From: Chitinophaga sedimenti
GTDB lineage: Bacteria > Bacteroidota > Bacteroidia > Chitinophagales > Chitinophagaceae
Reading direction: 5' to 3'
Assembly (NCBI RefSeq): GCF_023156195.1
Contig: NZ_JAKUKA010000001.1
Span: forward strand, 5,953,501-6,017,500
Length of the DNA stretch: 64,000 nucleotides
The notes under the pieces are model-generated. The model did not search any database. It was given only the letters and a program-made list of their open reading frames with translations, and was not told the origin of the DNA. Shown piece after piece: positions 1-8,738 of this stretch (within the stretch, counting starts at the first letter, position 1; each line of letters begins with the position of its first letter). The translations under genes were made by a program, and so were the position numbers.

Positions 1-2
1 GC

Positions 3-632
3 ATCAGCGGACTGGAAAACGAAGGCAAACAGTTGCTGGAGCAGCTGCAGAAGGCGGCCGATCACATTACGAAACAACGCAAAGCCCAGCTGCCGGCTTT
101 CGAGCAGAAAGTAAACGCACTGCTGGCGCAGGTGGGTATGCCGAATGCACGCCTGAAAGTAGCCGTGGCCACCGTTGCATTGAACGCTTTCGGCCAGGAC
201 CATATTGAGTTCCTGTTCGATGCGAACAAGAGCGACCAATTTGCACCTATCCGCAAAGTGGCATCCGGAGGAGAGCTGAGCAGGTTGATGTTATGTATTA
301 AATCGCTGGTCGCCCGTTCGGTGGCGCTGCCTACGCTTATATTTGACGAGATCGACACCGGTATTTCCGGCGAAGCGGCCCGGCAGGTGGGGGCTATTAT
401 GAAGGAACTGGCAAATGGCATCCAGGTGATCTGTATCACGCACCAGCCACAGATAGCCGGTAAAGCGGACGCACATTACTTCGTGTATAAAACGGAGCAG
501 GCCGGCAAAGTGACCACCAGCGTGCGTTTGCTGGAACAGGAAGAGCGTATTAACAAGATAGCGCAGATGCTGGGTGGTGAAAAACCGACAGCAGCCGCAT
601 TGGAAAATGCCCGTGAAATGGTGACCAACTAA
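3..632 (+). CDS. recN: DNA repair protein RecN, C-terminal part (5' end outside window)
   Basis: RecN is an SMC-like ATPase that acts early in recombinational repair of double-strand breaks. About 210 residues of a protein usually near 550 are present; the reading frame is open from base 3. What remains is the end of the coiled coil and the C-terminal ATPase lobe: an ABC-type signature (ASGGELSRLML, near bases 261-293), a Walker B (TLIFDEIDTG, about 336-365) and the switch histidine in ICITHQPQIAG. The gene ends in TAA at 632, 82 bases before fabI, which has its own promoter. No internal break is seen. Confidence 0.93.
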   Translation: MSGLENEGKQLLEQLQKAADHITKQRKAQLPAFEQKVNALLAQVGMPNARLKVAVATVALNAFGQDHIEFLFDANKSDQFAPIRKVASGGELSRLMLCIKSLVARSVALPTLIFDEIDTGISGEAARQVGAIMKELANGIQVICITHQPQIAGKADAHYFVYKTEQAGKVTTSVRLLEQEERINKIAQMLGGEKPTAAALENAREMVTN

Positions 633-689
633 GGACGTCAGGACTTAACGTATGATTAATTTTTAGCTTTAGATATTCAACTATTATAC

Positions 690-697
690 TATTTTTG
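690..697 (+). promoter_or_regulatory. Bacteroidota -7 element upstream of fabI
   Basis: TATTTTTG fits the TAnnTTTG consensus. TTTA, one base off TTTG, lies about 19 bases upstream. The fabI ATG at 715 is 17 bases downstream, so the leader would be very short. Confidence 0.5.
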
Positions 698-714
698 GCA
701 AAATTTAGAATTAA

Positions 715-1526
715 ATGGCTCATAACTTATTACAAGGAAAAAAGGTATCATCTTCGGCGCGCTGGACGCGAACTCCATTGCATGGAAAATAGCGGAACGC
801 TGTGTTGCACAGGGCGCGCAGATTGTGCTGACCAATGCTCCTATTGCCATGCGGATGGGTGAGATCAAGAAACTGGCGGAAGCCTGCAACGCGCCGATCA
901 TCCCGGCCGACGTTACCAGCAACGACGACATCAACAACCTCATCACCAAATCCATGGAGCACTTTGGAGGCAAAATTGATTTTATCCTTCACTCCGTAGG
1001 TATGAGTATGAATATCCGTAAAGGCAGGAACTATATGGACCTGGACTACGACTTCAACCATAAAACAAACGATATTTCTGCTACTTCCCTTCACCGCGTG
1101 CTGCAAACCTGCTACAAAATGGATGCGCTGAACGAGTGGGGCTCTGTAGTGGCGCTCACTTACATCGCTGCACAACGTGTATTTCCTGACTATGGTGAAA
1201 TGGCCGATGCCAAATCCCTGCTGGAATCTATCGCACGCAGCTTCGGTTACCACTATGGTAAAAAGAACAAGGTGCGTGTTAACACCATCTCCCAATCGCC
1301 GACCCGCACCACTGCCGGAAGCGGCGTAAAAGGCTTCGATGGCTTTATCTCTTATGCAGAAAAAATGAGCCCGCTGGGTAATGCTACCGCTGACCAGTGC
1401 GCTGATTATGCAGTAACCCTGTTCTCCGACCTTACCAAAATGGTAACGATGCAGAACCTGTTCCACGACGGCGGCTTCTCCTTCACCGGTGTTTCTGCGG
1501 AAGTGATCGAACAAATGGAAAAATAA
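715..1526 (+). CDS. fabI: Enoyl-[acyl-carrier-protein] reductase, NADH type (frameshift near 738-743)
   Basis: FabI reduces enoyl-ACP in the last step of each fatty-acid elongation cycle. The N-terminus MAHNLLQGKK is read from 715; a run of six A at about 738-743 needs a seventh for the frame to continue into IIFGALDANSIAWK and on to 1526. The catalytic Tyr-x6-Lys of the FabI type is visible (YGEMADAK), as are TISQSPTRT and the C-terminal GGFSFTGV typical of the family. Restored length is about 270 residues, as expected. A hairpin terminator follows. The gene is normally essential, so the break is most likely a homopolymer miscall. Confidence 0.92.
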
Positions 1527-1552
1527 TACACCCGGAACACCCGGTAAAAAAT

Positions 1553-1585
1553 AAAGCCGTTCCAATTGGAACGGCTAATTTTTTT
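1553..1585 (+). terminator. Intrinsic terminator after fabI
   Basis: Perfect stem AGCCGTTCC (1555-1563) / GGAACGGCT (1568-1576) with an AATT loop, followed by AATTTTTTT. Confidence 0.85.
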
Positions 1586-1636
1586 GCGGTAATGGCTACC
1601 AATAGGGGGTGGTAAACAACAGTACAACTTAAGTAA

Positions 1637-1858
1637 TCAATACTCGTCTTCGTTGAAGAAGAAGTCGTCCTGTGAGGGATAGTCGGACCAGATGTCTTCT
1701 ATGCCTTCGTAAATTTCCCCTTCATCTTCCAGCTCCTGCAGGTTCTCGATCACTTCGATAGGTGCACCGGAACGGATGGCGTAGTCAATGAGTTCGTCCT
1801 TGGTAGCGGGCCATGGAGCGTCCTCCAGGTAAGATGCTAATTCGAGAGTCCAGTACAT
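1637..1858 (-). CDS. Small acidic DUF2795-type protein
   Basis: Conserved acidic protein of about 73 residues with no assigned function. The segment APWPATKDELIDYAIRSG resembles the DUF2795 fold, and the C-terminus is very acidic and aromatic (DDFFFNEDEY). The start is placed at 1858 (MYWTLEL) rather than at an upstream Met at 1891, because a convincing promoter -7 box on this strand lies at 1889-1896, making the longer start impossible from that promoter. It is a monocistronic gene facing lolD across a short divergent spacer. Confidence 0.8.
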   Translation of the reverse strand: MYWTLELASYLEDAPWPATKDELIDYAIRSGAPIEVIENLQELEDEGEIYEGIEDIWSDYPSQDDFFFNEDEY

Positions 1859-1888
1859 ATGAAAAATTTTACTTTCTCTAAATTTTCG

Positions 1889-1918
1889 CAAAAGTATTAT
1901 TTAATTTGAAATAAACAA
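1889..1918 (-). promoter_or_regulatory. Promoter of the DUF2795-type gene
   Basis: On the minus strand: TTG (1918-1916), 19-base spacer, TACTTTTG (1896-1889). This fits the Bacteroidota TTTG-N19-TAnnTTTG pattern and decides the start of the gene at 1858. Confidence 0.65.
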
Positions 1919-1957
1919 CTTTATCTATTTTAACGGAGAAAATTGTTTTCTTTGGGT

Positions 1958-2614
1958 ATGCTTACCGCTCGCAATCTTACCAAAAATTATTCCAACTTAC
2001 AGGTGTTGAAGGGTGTTGACGTAACTGTTAACAAAGGTGAAATAGTGACCATCGTTGGCTCTTCGGGGGCGGGCAAAAGTACGCTGCTACACCTGCTGGG
2101 CACCTCGGATACGCCTACCAGCGGCGACGTATTCCTGCACAATATGAACATTACCCAGTTGGAGGGAAGGGCCCTGGCCGATTTCCGTAACCAGCACATG
2201 GGGTTCATTTTCCAGTTCCACCACCTGTTGCCGGAGTTCTCCGCGCTGGAAAACGTGTGCATCCCGGGCTTTATAAGGGGCAACAAGAAGGCCGAGGTAA
2301 AGGAGCGGGCACTTTTTCTACTGGAAACCCTCGGGCTTAAAAATCGCCTGGATCACCGCCCTAATCAACTTTCGGGCGGAGAGCAGCAGCGTGTGGCCGT
2401 GGCCAGGGCGCTCATTAACAATCCCTCGGTAGTGATGGCAGACGAGCCTACGGGCAACCTGGACTCTCACAACGCGCGGGAGCTGCACCAGTTGTTCTTT
2501 ACCCTGCGGGAGCAATTCGGGCAAACGTTCATCATCGTTACACACAATGAAGAACTTGCTCCCCTCAGCGACCGTCAGCTGGTCATGAAAGATGGCAAAA
2601 TTGTATCTGCATAA
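1958..2614 (+). CDS. lolD: ABC transporter ATP-binding protein, lipoprotein release (LolD-like)
   Basis: ATPase of the LolD/MacB family, which powers extraction of lipoproteins from the inner membrane. It is 218 residues and intact: Walker A GSSGAGKS at residues 34-41, Q-loop in FIFQFHHLLPEF, signature LSGGEQQR near 138-145, Walker B VVMADEPTGNLDS, H-loop IIVTHN. The Met at 1958 is chosen over an upstream TTG at 1943 because it is an ATG directly before the conserved LTARNLTKNY. The permease partner (LolC/E) is not adjacent; isolated lolD-like genes are usual in this group. MacB-type ATPases cannot be excluded from sequence alone. Confidence 0.85.
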   Translation: MLTARNLTKNYSNLQVLKGVDVTVNKGEIVTIVGSSGAGKSTLLHLLGTSDTPTSGDVFLHNMNITQLEGRALADFRNQHMGFIFQFHHLLPEFSALENVCIPGFIRGNKKAEVKERALFLLETLGLKNRLDHRPNQLSGGEQQRVAVARALINNPSVVMADEPTGNLDSHNARELHQLFFTLREQFGQTFIIVTHNEELAPLSDRQLVMKDGKIVSA

Positions 2615-2645
2615 AAAAGCCGTTCTGTAGAAGAACGGCTTTTTC
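2613..2645. terminator. Bidirectional terminator between lolD and rmlD
   Basis: Stem AGCCGTTCT (2618-2626) / AGAACGGCT (2632-2640), loop GTAGA, A-tract on the left and T-tract on the right. It serves lolD (+) and rmlD (-). Confidence 0.85.
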
Positions 2646-2648
2646 ATT

Positions 2649-3513
2649 TTATCCTTTCAGACAGGCCTGCAGGCTGTTTCGCCAGTAGGGAATCTCCAGC
2701 CCGAAGGTGGTTTTTATCTTTTCCTTGTTCAGCACACTGTAAGCTGGGCGCGCCGCCGGGGCGGGAAACTGCTCAGAGGTTACCGGCAATATTGCGCAAC
2801 TGGCGCCGCTGATGTCGCGGATAGCCATGGCAAAGTCGAACCAGCTGGCAACACCTTCGTTGCTGTAGTGGTATACGCCACCAAAGTCGGTTTCCGGCGT
2901 TTCGAATACTTTGGAAACGATGCTGATCAGCGCGGCTGCAAGGTCCGGAGCATAGGTAGGCGTACCCACCTGGTCCATTACCACGGTCAGTTGCGGCTTA
3001 TCCTGCATCAGCTGAAGTATCTTGTTCACGAAGTTGACGCCTTCTTTAGCGTATACCCGTGGAGGTGCGTACCACGATAGATTTCGGGTTTACATCCGTG
3101 GCAGCGGCTTCGCCTTTCAGTTTGGAGCTGCCGTAGATAGTGCGTGGGCCGGTTTCGTCCGTTTCGCGGTAAGGACGGTTGCTGTACCCGTCAAACACAT
3201 AATCGGTGGAAATGTGCACCAGTTGTGTGTTGTGCTGGAGACTCGCTTCAGCGAGGTACATTACGGCCAGGAAGTTTTGGGTGAATGCATTGTCTTCGTC
3301 GGCTTCCGCTTTGTCAACCGCCGTGTAGGCGGCGCAGTTGATGCAGGCGGCCGGCTGATGCTCCGCGAAATAACGGTTCACCGCATCCTGGTCGGCAATG
3401 TCTAGTACACTGCGGTCGGCAAACAGGAATTCGTATTGACCATACTGCGGGGCCAGTGCCTGCAGGCTTTTTCCCAATTGTCCGTTTGCTCCGGTAACAA
3501 GAATTTTCTTCAT
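2649..3513 (-). CDS. rmlD: dTDP-4-dehydrorhamnose reductase (frameshift near 3050-3065)
   Basis: Last step of dTDP-L-rhamnose synthesis: NAD(P)H-dependent reduction of dTDP-4-keto-L-rhamnose. The N-terminal half (from 3513) carries the Rossmann motif TGANGQLG, STDYVFDG and the YGSSKLKGE Tyr-x3-Lys. The C-terminal half starts at about 3046 with KEGVNFVNKILQLM. At the junction RTST should read RTSWVYAKEG; the base pattern TCCACGGG in place of TCCTGGG accounts for it. Restored length is about 287 residues, normal for RmlD. It is the last gene of the rmlB-C-D unit, reading into the shared terminator at 2613-2645. Confidence 0.92.
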
Positions 3514-3527
3514 AATAAATCAGCGGA

Positions 3528-4087
3528 TTAAGGCTGGTAAACAAAATTGTGCTGGCAATTCGCCAGGGTAGGCAGTACCAGGTCTTTGTCCGACACTAAC
3601 GCGTCTTTCAGGTCAAAGCCCCAGTCGATCTTGAGAGCCGGATCATTATAAATGATGCCGCCTTCGCTGGCCTTATGATAAAAATTATCGCATTTGTACA
3701 TTACTTCCGCGGTTTCGCTCAGTACGGAATAGCCGTGGGCAAAGCCTTTGGGTACCAGCAACTGCTTTTTATTTTCGGCGGAAAGCTCGATGGTATATAC
3801 TTTTCCGTAGGTAGGTGATCCTTTACGGATATCAACAACCACGTCGAGAATGCTGCCTTCCAGTGCGCGGATCAATTTCGTTTGCGCGTAGGGCTCCTGC
3901 TGGTAGTGCAGTCCGCGCAGCACACCATACGAAGAGCGGGCCTGGTTATCCTGCACAAAATTATATTCGGTGCCACATTCTTTAAAAGTATTGGCGTTGT
4001 AGCTTTCAAAAAATATCCCCTGCTGTCTGGAAATACCTTTGGTTCAAACACCAGCAAGCCGGGAATTCCTGTTTCCGTGAATGGCAT
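3528..4087 (-). CDS. rmlC: dTDP-4-dehydrorhamnose 3,5-epimerase (frameshift near 4015)
   Basis: Cupin enzyme that epimerises dTDP-4-keto-6-deoxyglucose at C3 and C5. It begins MPFTETGIPGLLVFEPKVF at 4087; after DSRGYF the frame breaks at a T-run where six T are present and seven are needed to read GYFFESYNA. The second part carries RGLHYQ (catalytic His), the cupin core VVVDIRKGSPTYGK and KGFAHGY. Restored length is about 186 residues, the usual size. It lies 14 bases upstream of rmlD and 9 bases downstream of rmlB, consistent with one transcript. Confidence 0.92.
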
Positions 4088-4096
4088 CTTCTTTAA

Positions 4097-5153
4097 TTAT
4101 CTTTTCTGATATTGTGTTTCGTAGTATTGCTGATAAGCGCCGCTGGTTACATGATCCAGCCATTCTTCGTTTGCGAGATACCAATCTACGGTTTTCTCCA
4201 GGCCTTCCTCGAATTGCAGGGAAGGTGCCCAGCCCAGTTCCTTATTCAGTTTGGTGGCATCTATCGCATAACGAAGATCGTGACCTGCGCGGTCTTTCAC
4301 GAAAGTGATCAACTTAGCGGATTCGCCTTCGGCACGACCGAGTTTTTTATCCATCACTTTGCACAGCAATTGGATCAGGTCGATGTTTTTCCACTCGTTG
4401 AACCCGCCGATGTTGTAGGTTTCGCCAATGCGGCCTTTGTGGAAAATAACGTCGATCGCACGTGCATGGTCTTCCACGAACAGCCAGTCGCGCACATTTT
4501 CTCCTTTACCGTATACGGGTACCGGTTTATTGTTTTTGATATTATGAATGGCCAGCGGGATCAGCTTCTCAGGGAAGTGATTGGAGCCATAGTTATTCGA
4601 GCAGTTGGACAATACCACCGGCAGGTGATAAGTGTGGTAGTAAGCCTTCACGAAGTGGTCGGAGCTGGCTTTGGACGCGGAATACGGCGAGCGGGGATCG
4701 TAAGGTGTTTCTTCTGTGAAAAGGCCTTCTTCGCCCAGGGAGCCATATACCTCGTCGGTAGAAACATGGTAGAACAATTTGCCTTCGCTGTTGTCTTTCC
4801 AGTGTTTGCGGGCGGTGTTCAGCAGTACCGCAGTGCCAAGCACGTTGGTTTTGATGAACGCCAGTGGATCCGAGGATGGAGCGGTCAACATGGCTTTCTG
4901 CGGCCAGGTGAATCACGCCGTCGAACTGGTATTTGGAAAACAGGGAGTCCACGAGCGCTTCGTCCATGATATCTCCTTTTTCAAAAACATAATTGGGCTT
5001 GTCTTTGATATCATTCAGGTTTTCCAGGTTGCCTGCATAGGTCAGCGCGTCCAGGTTCACCATGAGGTAATCGGGATATTTGTTGACAAAAAGCCTGATA
5101 ACGTGTGAGCCGATGAAGCCGGCAGCGCCTGTAACAAGTATTTTCCTTTTCAT
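4097..5153 (-). CDS. rmlB: dTDP-glucose 4,6-dehydratase (frameshift near 4868)
   Basis: Extended SDR enzyme converting dTDP-glucose to dTDP-4-keto-6-deoxyglucose. The first part from 5153 has the NAD motif TGAAGFIGSH and HLAAESHVDRSI; the second continues FIKTNVLGT, STDEVYG (catalytic Thr-Asp-Glu) and YSASKASSDH (Tyr-x3-Lys). The frame is lost around 4868, between SILG and FIKTNVLG. Restored length is about 351 residues, typical. It is the first gene of rmlB-C-D. The thymidylyltransferase rmlA, which would supply dTDP-glucose, is not in this window. Confidence 0.93.
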
Positions 5154-5179
5154 GTGGTAAAATTACGATATGGTATTAA

Positions 5180-5220
5180 GACAAAAACAGCACCTCCGTT
5201 ACGGAAGCGCTGTTTTTGCG
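5180..5220 (-). terminator. Terminator between the UXS gene and rmlB
   Basis: Outer arms CAAAAACAGC (5182-5191) / GCTGTTTTTG (5209-5218) and a nested stem TCCGT / ACGGA (5195-5199 / 5201-5205). Read on the minus strand it ends in TTTTTG, so it separates two transcription units of the sugar cluster. Confidence 0.75.
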
Positions 5221-5232
5221 ATTTATCAGGTT

Positions 5233-6176
5233 TTATTTTCCAAGTGCTTGTTTAAAGTACTCGTAAGTTATTTTTAAACCTTCTTTACGGTCTACTTTCG
5301 GCTCCCAGCCCAGGATTTGTTTTGCTTTGGTGATGTCCGGCTGACGTTGTTTCGGATCATCTTTCGGCAATGGATGGTACACGATTTTCTGGTTAGTGCC
5401 GGTAAGTGCGATAATCTCTTCTGCAAACTCTTTCAGCGTGATCTCGGACGGGTTGCCGATGTTCACGGGCAGGTGATAATCGCTCAGCAGCAGGCGGTAA
5501 ATGCCTTCTAGAGATCATCAACATAACAGAAAGAGCGGGTTTGAGAACCATCGCCAAACACGGTGAGGTCCTGGCCGGTAAGGGCCTGGCTCATGAATGC
5601 AGGCAGCGCACGGCCGTCATCGAGTCGCATACGGGGGCCGTACGTGTTAAAGATGCGGATGATGCGTGTTTCCAGTCCATGGAAGTTGTGATAAGCCATG
5701 GTAATAGCTTCCTGGAAACGTTTTGCCTCGTCGTATACGCCACGGGGACCGATCGGGTTTACGTTACCCCAATATTCCTCCGGTTGCGGGTGCACGTTCG
5801 GGTCACCGTAAACTTCAGAAGTAGAAGCGATGAGCATCCGCGCATTTTTCGACTTGGCCAGACCCAGCAGGTTGTGGGTACCCAGCGAGCCAACTTTCAA
5901 TGTCTGGATCGGCATTTTCAGGTAGTCGATGGGACTTGCAGGCGAAGCGAAGTGGAGGATGTAATCCAGGTGGCCGGGCACGTGCACGAACTTGGACACA
6001 TCATGGTGGATATTCGAACTCTTTCAATTTGAAGAGGTGTTCGATGTTTTTCAGGTTACCAGTGATCAGGTTGTCCATCCCGATTACATGATAGCCTTCT
6101 TTTATGAACCGGTCGCACAGATGCGATCCGAGGAAGCCGGCGGCGCCGGTAATCAATATTCTTTTTTGTCGCTCAT
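5233..6176 (-). CDS. UDP-glucuronate decarboxylase / UXS-type SDR (frameshifts near 6168, 6000 and 5510)
   Basis: Extended SDR matching UDP-xylose synthase: it oxidatively decarboxylates UDP-glucuronate to UDP-xylose. Visible motifs are TGAAGFLGSHLCDRF, DYILHFASPASP, STSEVYGDP, the Tyr-x3-Lys YDEAK, FNTYGPRM, FGDGSQTRSFCYVDDL and the C-terminal QPDITKAKQILGWEP. The frame breaks near 6000 (after KLKEFEY) and near 5510 (after CYVDDL). An ATG at 6176, 11 bases after the ugd stop, gives MSDKKRILITG if one A is restored in the A-run at about 6163-6168; a longer in-frame start at 6210 would overlap ugd. It follows ugd, which makes its substrate. Confidence 0.9.
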
Positions 6177-6187
6177 GTCCACTGGGT

Positions 6188-7498
6188 TTATTTGGCAGCG
6201 AGGCGGCCAACGCTTTCGTAATAAAATCCGAGTTCTTTCATGCGCGGCACTTCAAACAAGTTGCGGCCGTCGAAAATCGCTTTTTGTTTCAGCGTAGCGG
6301 CAATCTGGTCAAAGTCCGGCGTTCTGAACACGCTCCATTCAGTAGCGATGATCAGTGCGTCGGCGTTTTTCAGGCACTCATACTGATGCTCTGCGTAGGT
6401 TACTTTATCGCCCACCACACCGCGAACGTTGTTCATGGCTTCAGGATCGAATACCGTAACGGTGGCGCCGGCTTTGGTCAGTTCCTCGATGAGGTACAAG
6501 GCCGGAGCTTCCCGGATATCGTCGGTGTTAGGTTTAAAGGCCAGGCCCCACAGTGCAAAGTGTTTGCCTTTGAGGTCGTTATTAAAGTAAGCATTGATTT
6601 TGGGCATGAGGAACAGCTTTTGCTTTTCGTTCACGTCCATCACCGCGTTCAGGATGCGGAATTCATATGCTACTTCTTCTGATGATTTCACCAGCGCCTG
6701 CACGTCTTTCGGGAAACAGCTGCCCCCGTAACCGATACCCGGGAACAGGAAGCGTTTGCCGATGCGGTCATCGCTGCCGATACCACGGCGTACCATGTCG
6801 ACATCCGCACCCAGTTTCTCGCACAGGATCGCAATTTCGTTCATGAACGAAATTTTGGTGGCGAGGAAAGAGTTGGCGGCGTATTTAGTAAGCTCTGCGG
6901 ATTTTTCATCCATATATATAACCGGGTTACCCTGACGAACGTATGGTGCGTACAGGTCTCCCATTACTTTGCGGGCGCGTTCGGAACTGGTACCGATGAC
7001 TACGCGGTCGGGTTTCATGAAGTCTTCCACGGCTACGCCTTCGCGCAGGAACTCGGGGTTAGACACTACATCAAACTCCACTTTCGCATTTTTGGCAATA
7101 GCCGCCGTTACTTTTTCGGCGGTGCCTACAGGTACGGTACTTTTGTCTACGATCACCTTGTAGTCCTTCATGATTTTGCCAAGATGCTCGGCAACACCAA
7201 GAACGTAAGAAAGATCTGCAGAACCATCTTCACCGGGAGGGGTCGGCAGGGCCAGGAATATTACCTGTGCGCCTTCGATACCTTCTTCCAGGTTAGTGGT
7301 GAAATGCAGGCGTCCTTCTTTCAGGTTACGCTCAAATAACTTTTCCAGACCTGGTTCGTAAATCGTAACCTCGCCTTTAGACAGTTTGTTTACTTTGTTA
7401 ACGTCGATGTCTACACAAGTGACGTTGTTGCCTGTTTCGGCGAAACATGTACCGGATACCAATCCTACGTAGCCGGTGCCTACTACGGTAATTTTCAT
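6188..7498 (-). CDS. ugd: UDP-glucose 6-dehydrogenase
   Basis: Oxidises UDP-glucose to UDP-glucuronate with two NAD+. It is intact, 436 residues. The N-terminal Rossmann motif is VGTGYVG (residues 6-12), the NPEFLREG loop is present, and the catalytic cysteine sits in GYGGSCFPKD near residue 260. The C-terminal UDP-binding domain includes LWGLAFKPNTDDIREAP. Its product feeds the UXS decarboxylase directly downstream, and the aminotransferase gene lies directly upstream on the same strand (7 bases apart). One of the few unbroken genes of this cluster, so a useful anchor for coordinates. Confidence 0.96.
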   Translation of the reverse strand: MKITVVGTGYVGLVSGTCFAETGNNVTCVDIDVNKVNKLSKGEVTIYEPGLEKLFERNLKEGRLHFTTNLEEGIEGAQVIFLALPTPPGEDGSADLSYVLGVAEHLGKIMKDYKVIVDKSTVPVGTAEKVTAAIAKNAKVEFDVVSNPEFLREGVAVEDFMKPDRVVIGTSSERARKVMGDLYAPYVRQGNPVIYMDEKSAELTKYAANSFLATKISFMNEIAILCEKLGADVDMVRRGIGSDDRIGKRFLFPGIGYGGSCFPKDVQALVKSSEEVAYEFRILNAVMDVNEKQKLFLMPKINAYFNNDLKGKHFALWGLAFKPNTDDIREAPALYLIEELTKAGATVTVFDPEAMNNVRGVVGDKVTYAEHQYECLKNADALIIATEWSVFRTPDFDQIAATLKQKAIFDGRNLFEVPRMKELGFYYESVGRLAAK

Positions 7499-7505
7499 GT
7501 GGGGC

Positions 7506-8632
7506 TTATTTAATTAAAAATGATTTTACAGATTCAATGATGTGCTGAAGCTGGTCATCATCCATTTCCGTGTGGATAGGCAGAGAAATTACCTTTCCTG
7601 TAAGCGTATCGGTAACTGGCAAATCAAACTCACTGCTTCCAAAGGAAGCGAACATCTTTGACGATGCGCGGGTACGGGATAATAGATCATGGCAGGTACG
7701 TTACGGGCTGCAAGGTGTGCTTGCAGTTCATTCCTGTCGGCGCCTTCCAGTTGCAGGGTGTATTGGTGAAATACATGGTAGCTGTAAGGAGCGCGGTACG
7801 GCGTAACGATCTGCGGAACGTCGGCGAAGGCTTTGTCATAGGCGTCGGCTACTGCGCGGCGGGCGTTAATGTACTCGTCCAGCAGCGGCAGCTTAATTTT
7901 CAGTACGGCGGCCTGCACGGTATCCAGCCTGGAGTTTACCCCCACTACATCATGGTAGTAACGGGCGCTTTGTCCATGGTTAGCCACCATACGGATTTGT
8001 GCGGCCATGGCGTCGTCATTGGTAAAAATGGCGCCGCCATCACCATAGCACCCCAGGTTTTGGAAGGGAAGAAGGAAGTACAGCCAATGTGGCCGATACC
8101 GCCCGCTTTTTTCACGGAGCCATCTTTAGCGGTGTAGTTGGCGCCGATGGCTGGGCATTATCTTCAATTACAATCAGGTTATGTTTGTTGGCCACTTCCA
8201 TAATTGCTTCCATATCAGCAACATGGCCGTACAGGTGTACGGGAACGATGGCTTTTGTTTTAGGGGTGATCGCTGCTTCCAGTTTAGTAGCGTCGATGCA
8301 GTAAGTCTGCGGGTCCACGTCTACAAATACCGGCTTCAGGTGCAGCAGGGCGATTACTTCCGCGGTAGCGATGAAGGTAAAAGATGCTGTAATTACTTCA
8401 TCCCCAGGCTGTAAGCCGGCGGCCATCATGGCAATCTGCAATGCATCGGTGCCGTTGGCGCAGGGAATTACGTGCTTCACATCCGGTAACTTTCCAGGTC
8501 TTTGGCAAACTGCTGAACGGGCCCACCATTGATGAATGCGGAACTTTCCAGTACTTCTGTAATAGCAACATCTACCTGTGACTTGATTTTCGCATACTGG
8601 CGTTTAAGATCCACCATCTGAATAGGAACCAT
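7506..8632 (-). CDS. DegT/DnrJ/EryC1 family nucleotide-sugar aminotransferase (several frameshifts)
   Basis: PLP-dependent aminotransferase that converts a keto group on a nucleotide sugar to an amine. It starts MVPIQMVDLKRQY at 8632 and ends SVKSFLIK at 7506. Family marks in order: CANGTDALQIAMMA, GDEVITASFTFIATAE, HLYGHVADM, then (another frame) FFPSKNLGCYGDGGA with the PLP lysine, SRLDTVQAA, YHVFHQYT and a C-terminal SLPIHTEM. Breaks occur near 8480, 8145, 8010-8060 and 7610-7640. Restored length is about 375 residues. It heads the DegT-ugd-UXS unit, suggesting an amino sugar for surface polysaccharide. Substrate cannot be told from sequence. Confidence 0.88.
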
Positions 8633-8662
8633 CTGGATATATATTTTTATTTTTTAAGCTCG

Positions 8663-8670
8663 CAAATTTA
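8663..8670 (-). promoter_or_regulatory. -7 element for the aminotransferase-ugd-UXS unit
   Basis: On the minus strand TAAATTTG fits TAnnTTTG, 31 bases upstream of the aminotransferase start at 8632. No clear -33 TTG was found at the right distance. Confidence 0.4.
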
Positions 8671-8694
8671 CAAAAATTGAGATTGGGAGGCGAT

Positions 8695-8702
8695 TATCTT
8701 TG
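8695..8702 (+). promoter_or_regulatory. -7 element for kdtA
   Basis: TATCTTTG fits TAnnTTTG, 37 bases before the kdtA start. A TTG at 8677-8679 is closer than the usual 19-base spacing. Confidence 0.4.
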
Positions 8703-8738
8703 TGAGATATTCAATTTATCCTATAAAGTGACAATTTC

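Noticed and set aside
720..1565. 281-residue open frame on the minus strand
   Set aside because: Antisense to fabI; no family resemblance and the opposite strand codes for a clear enzyme.
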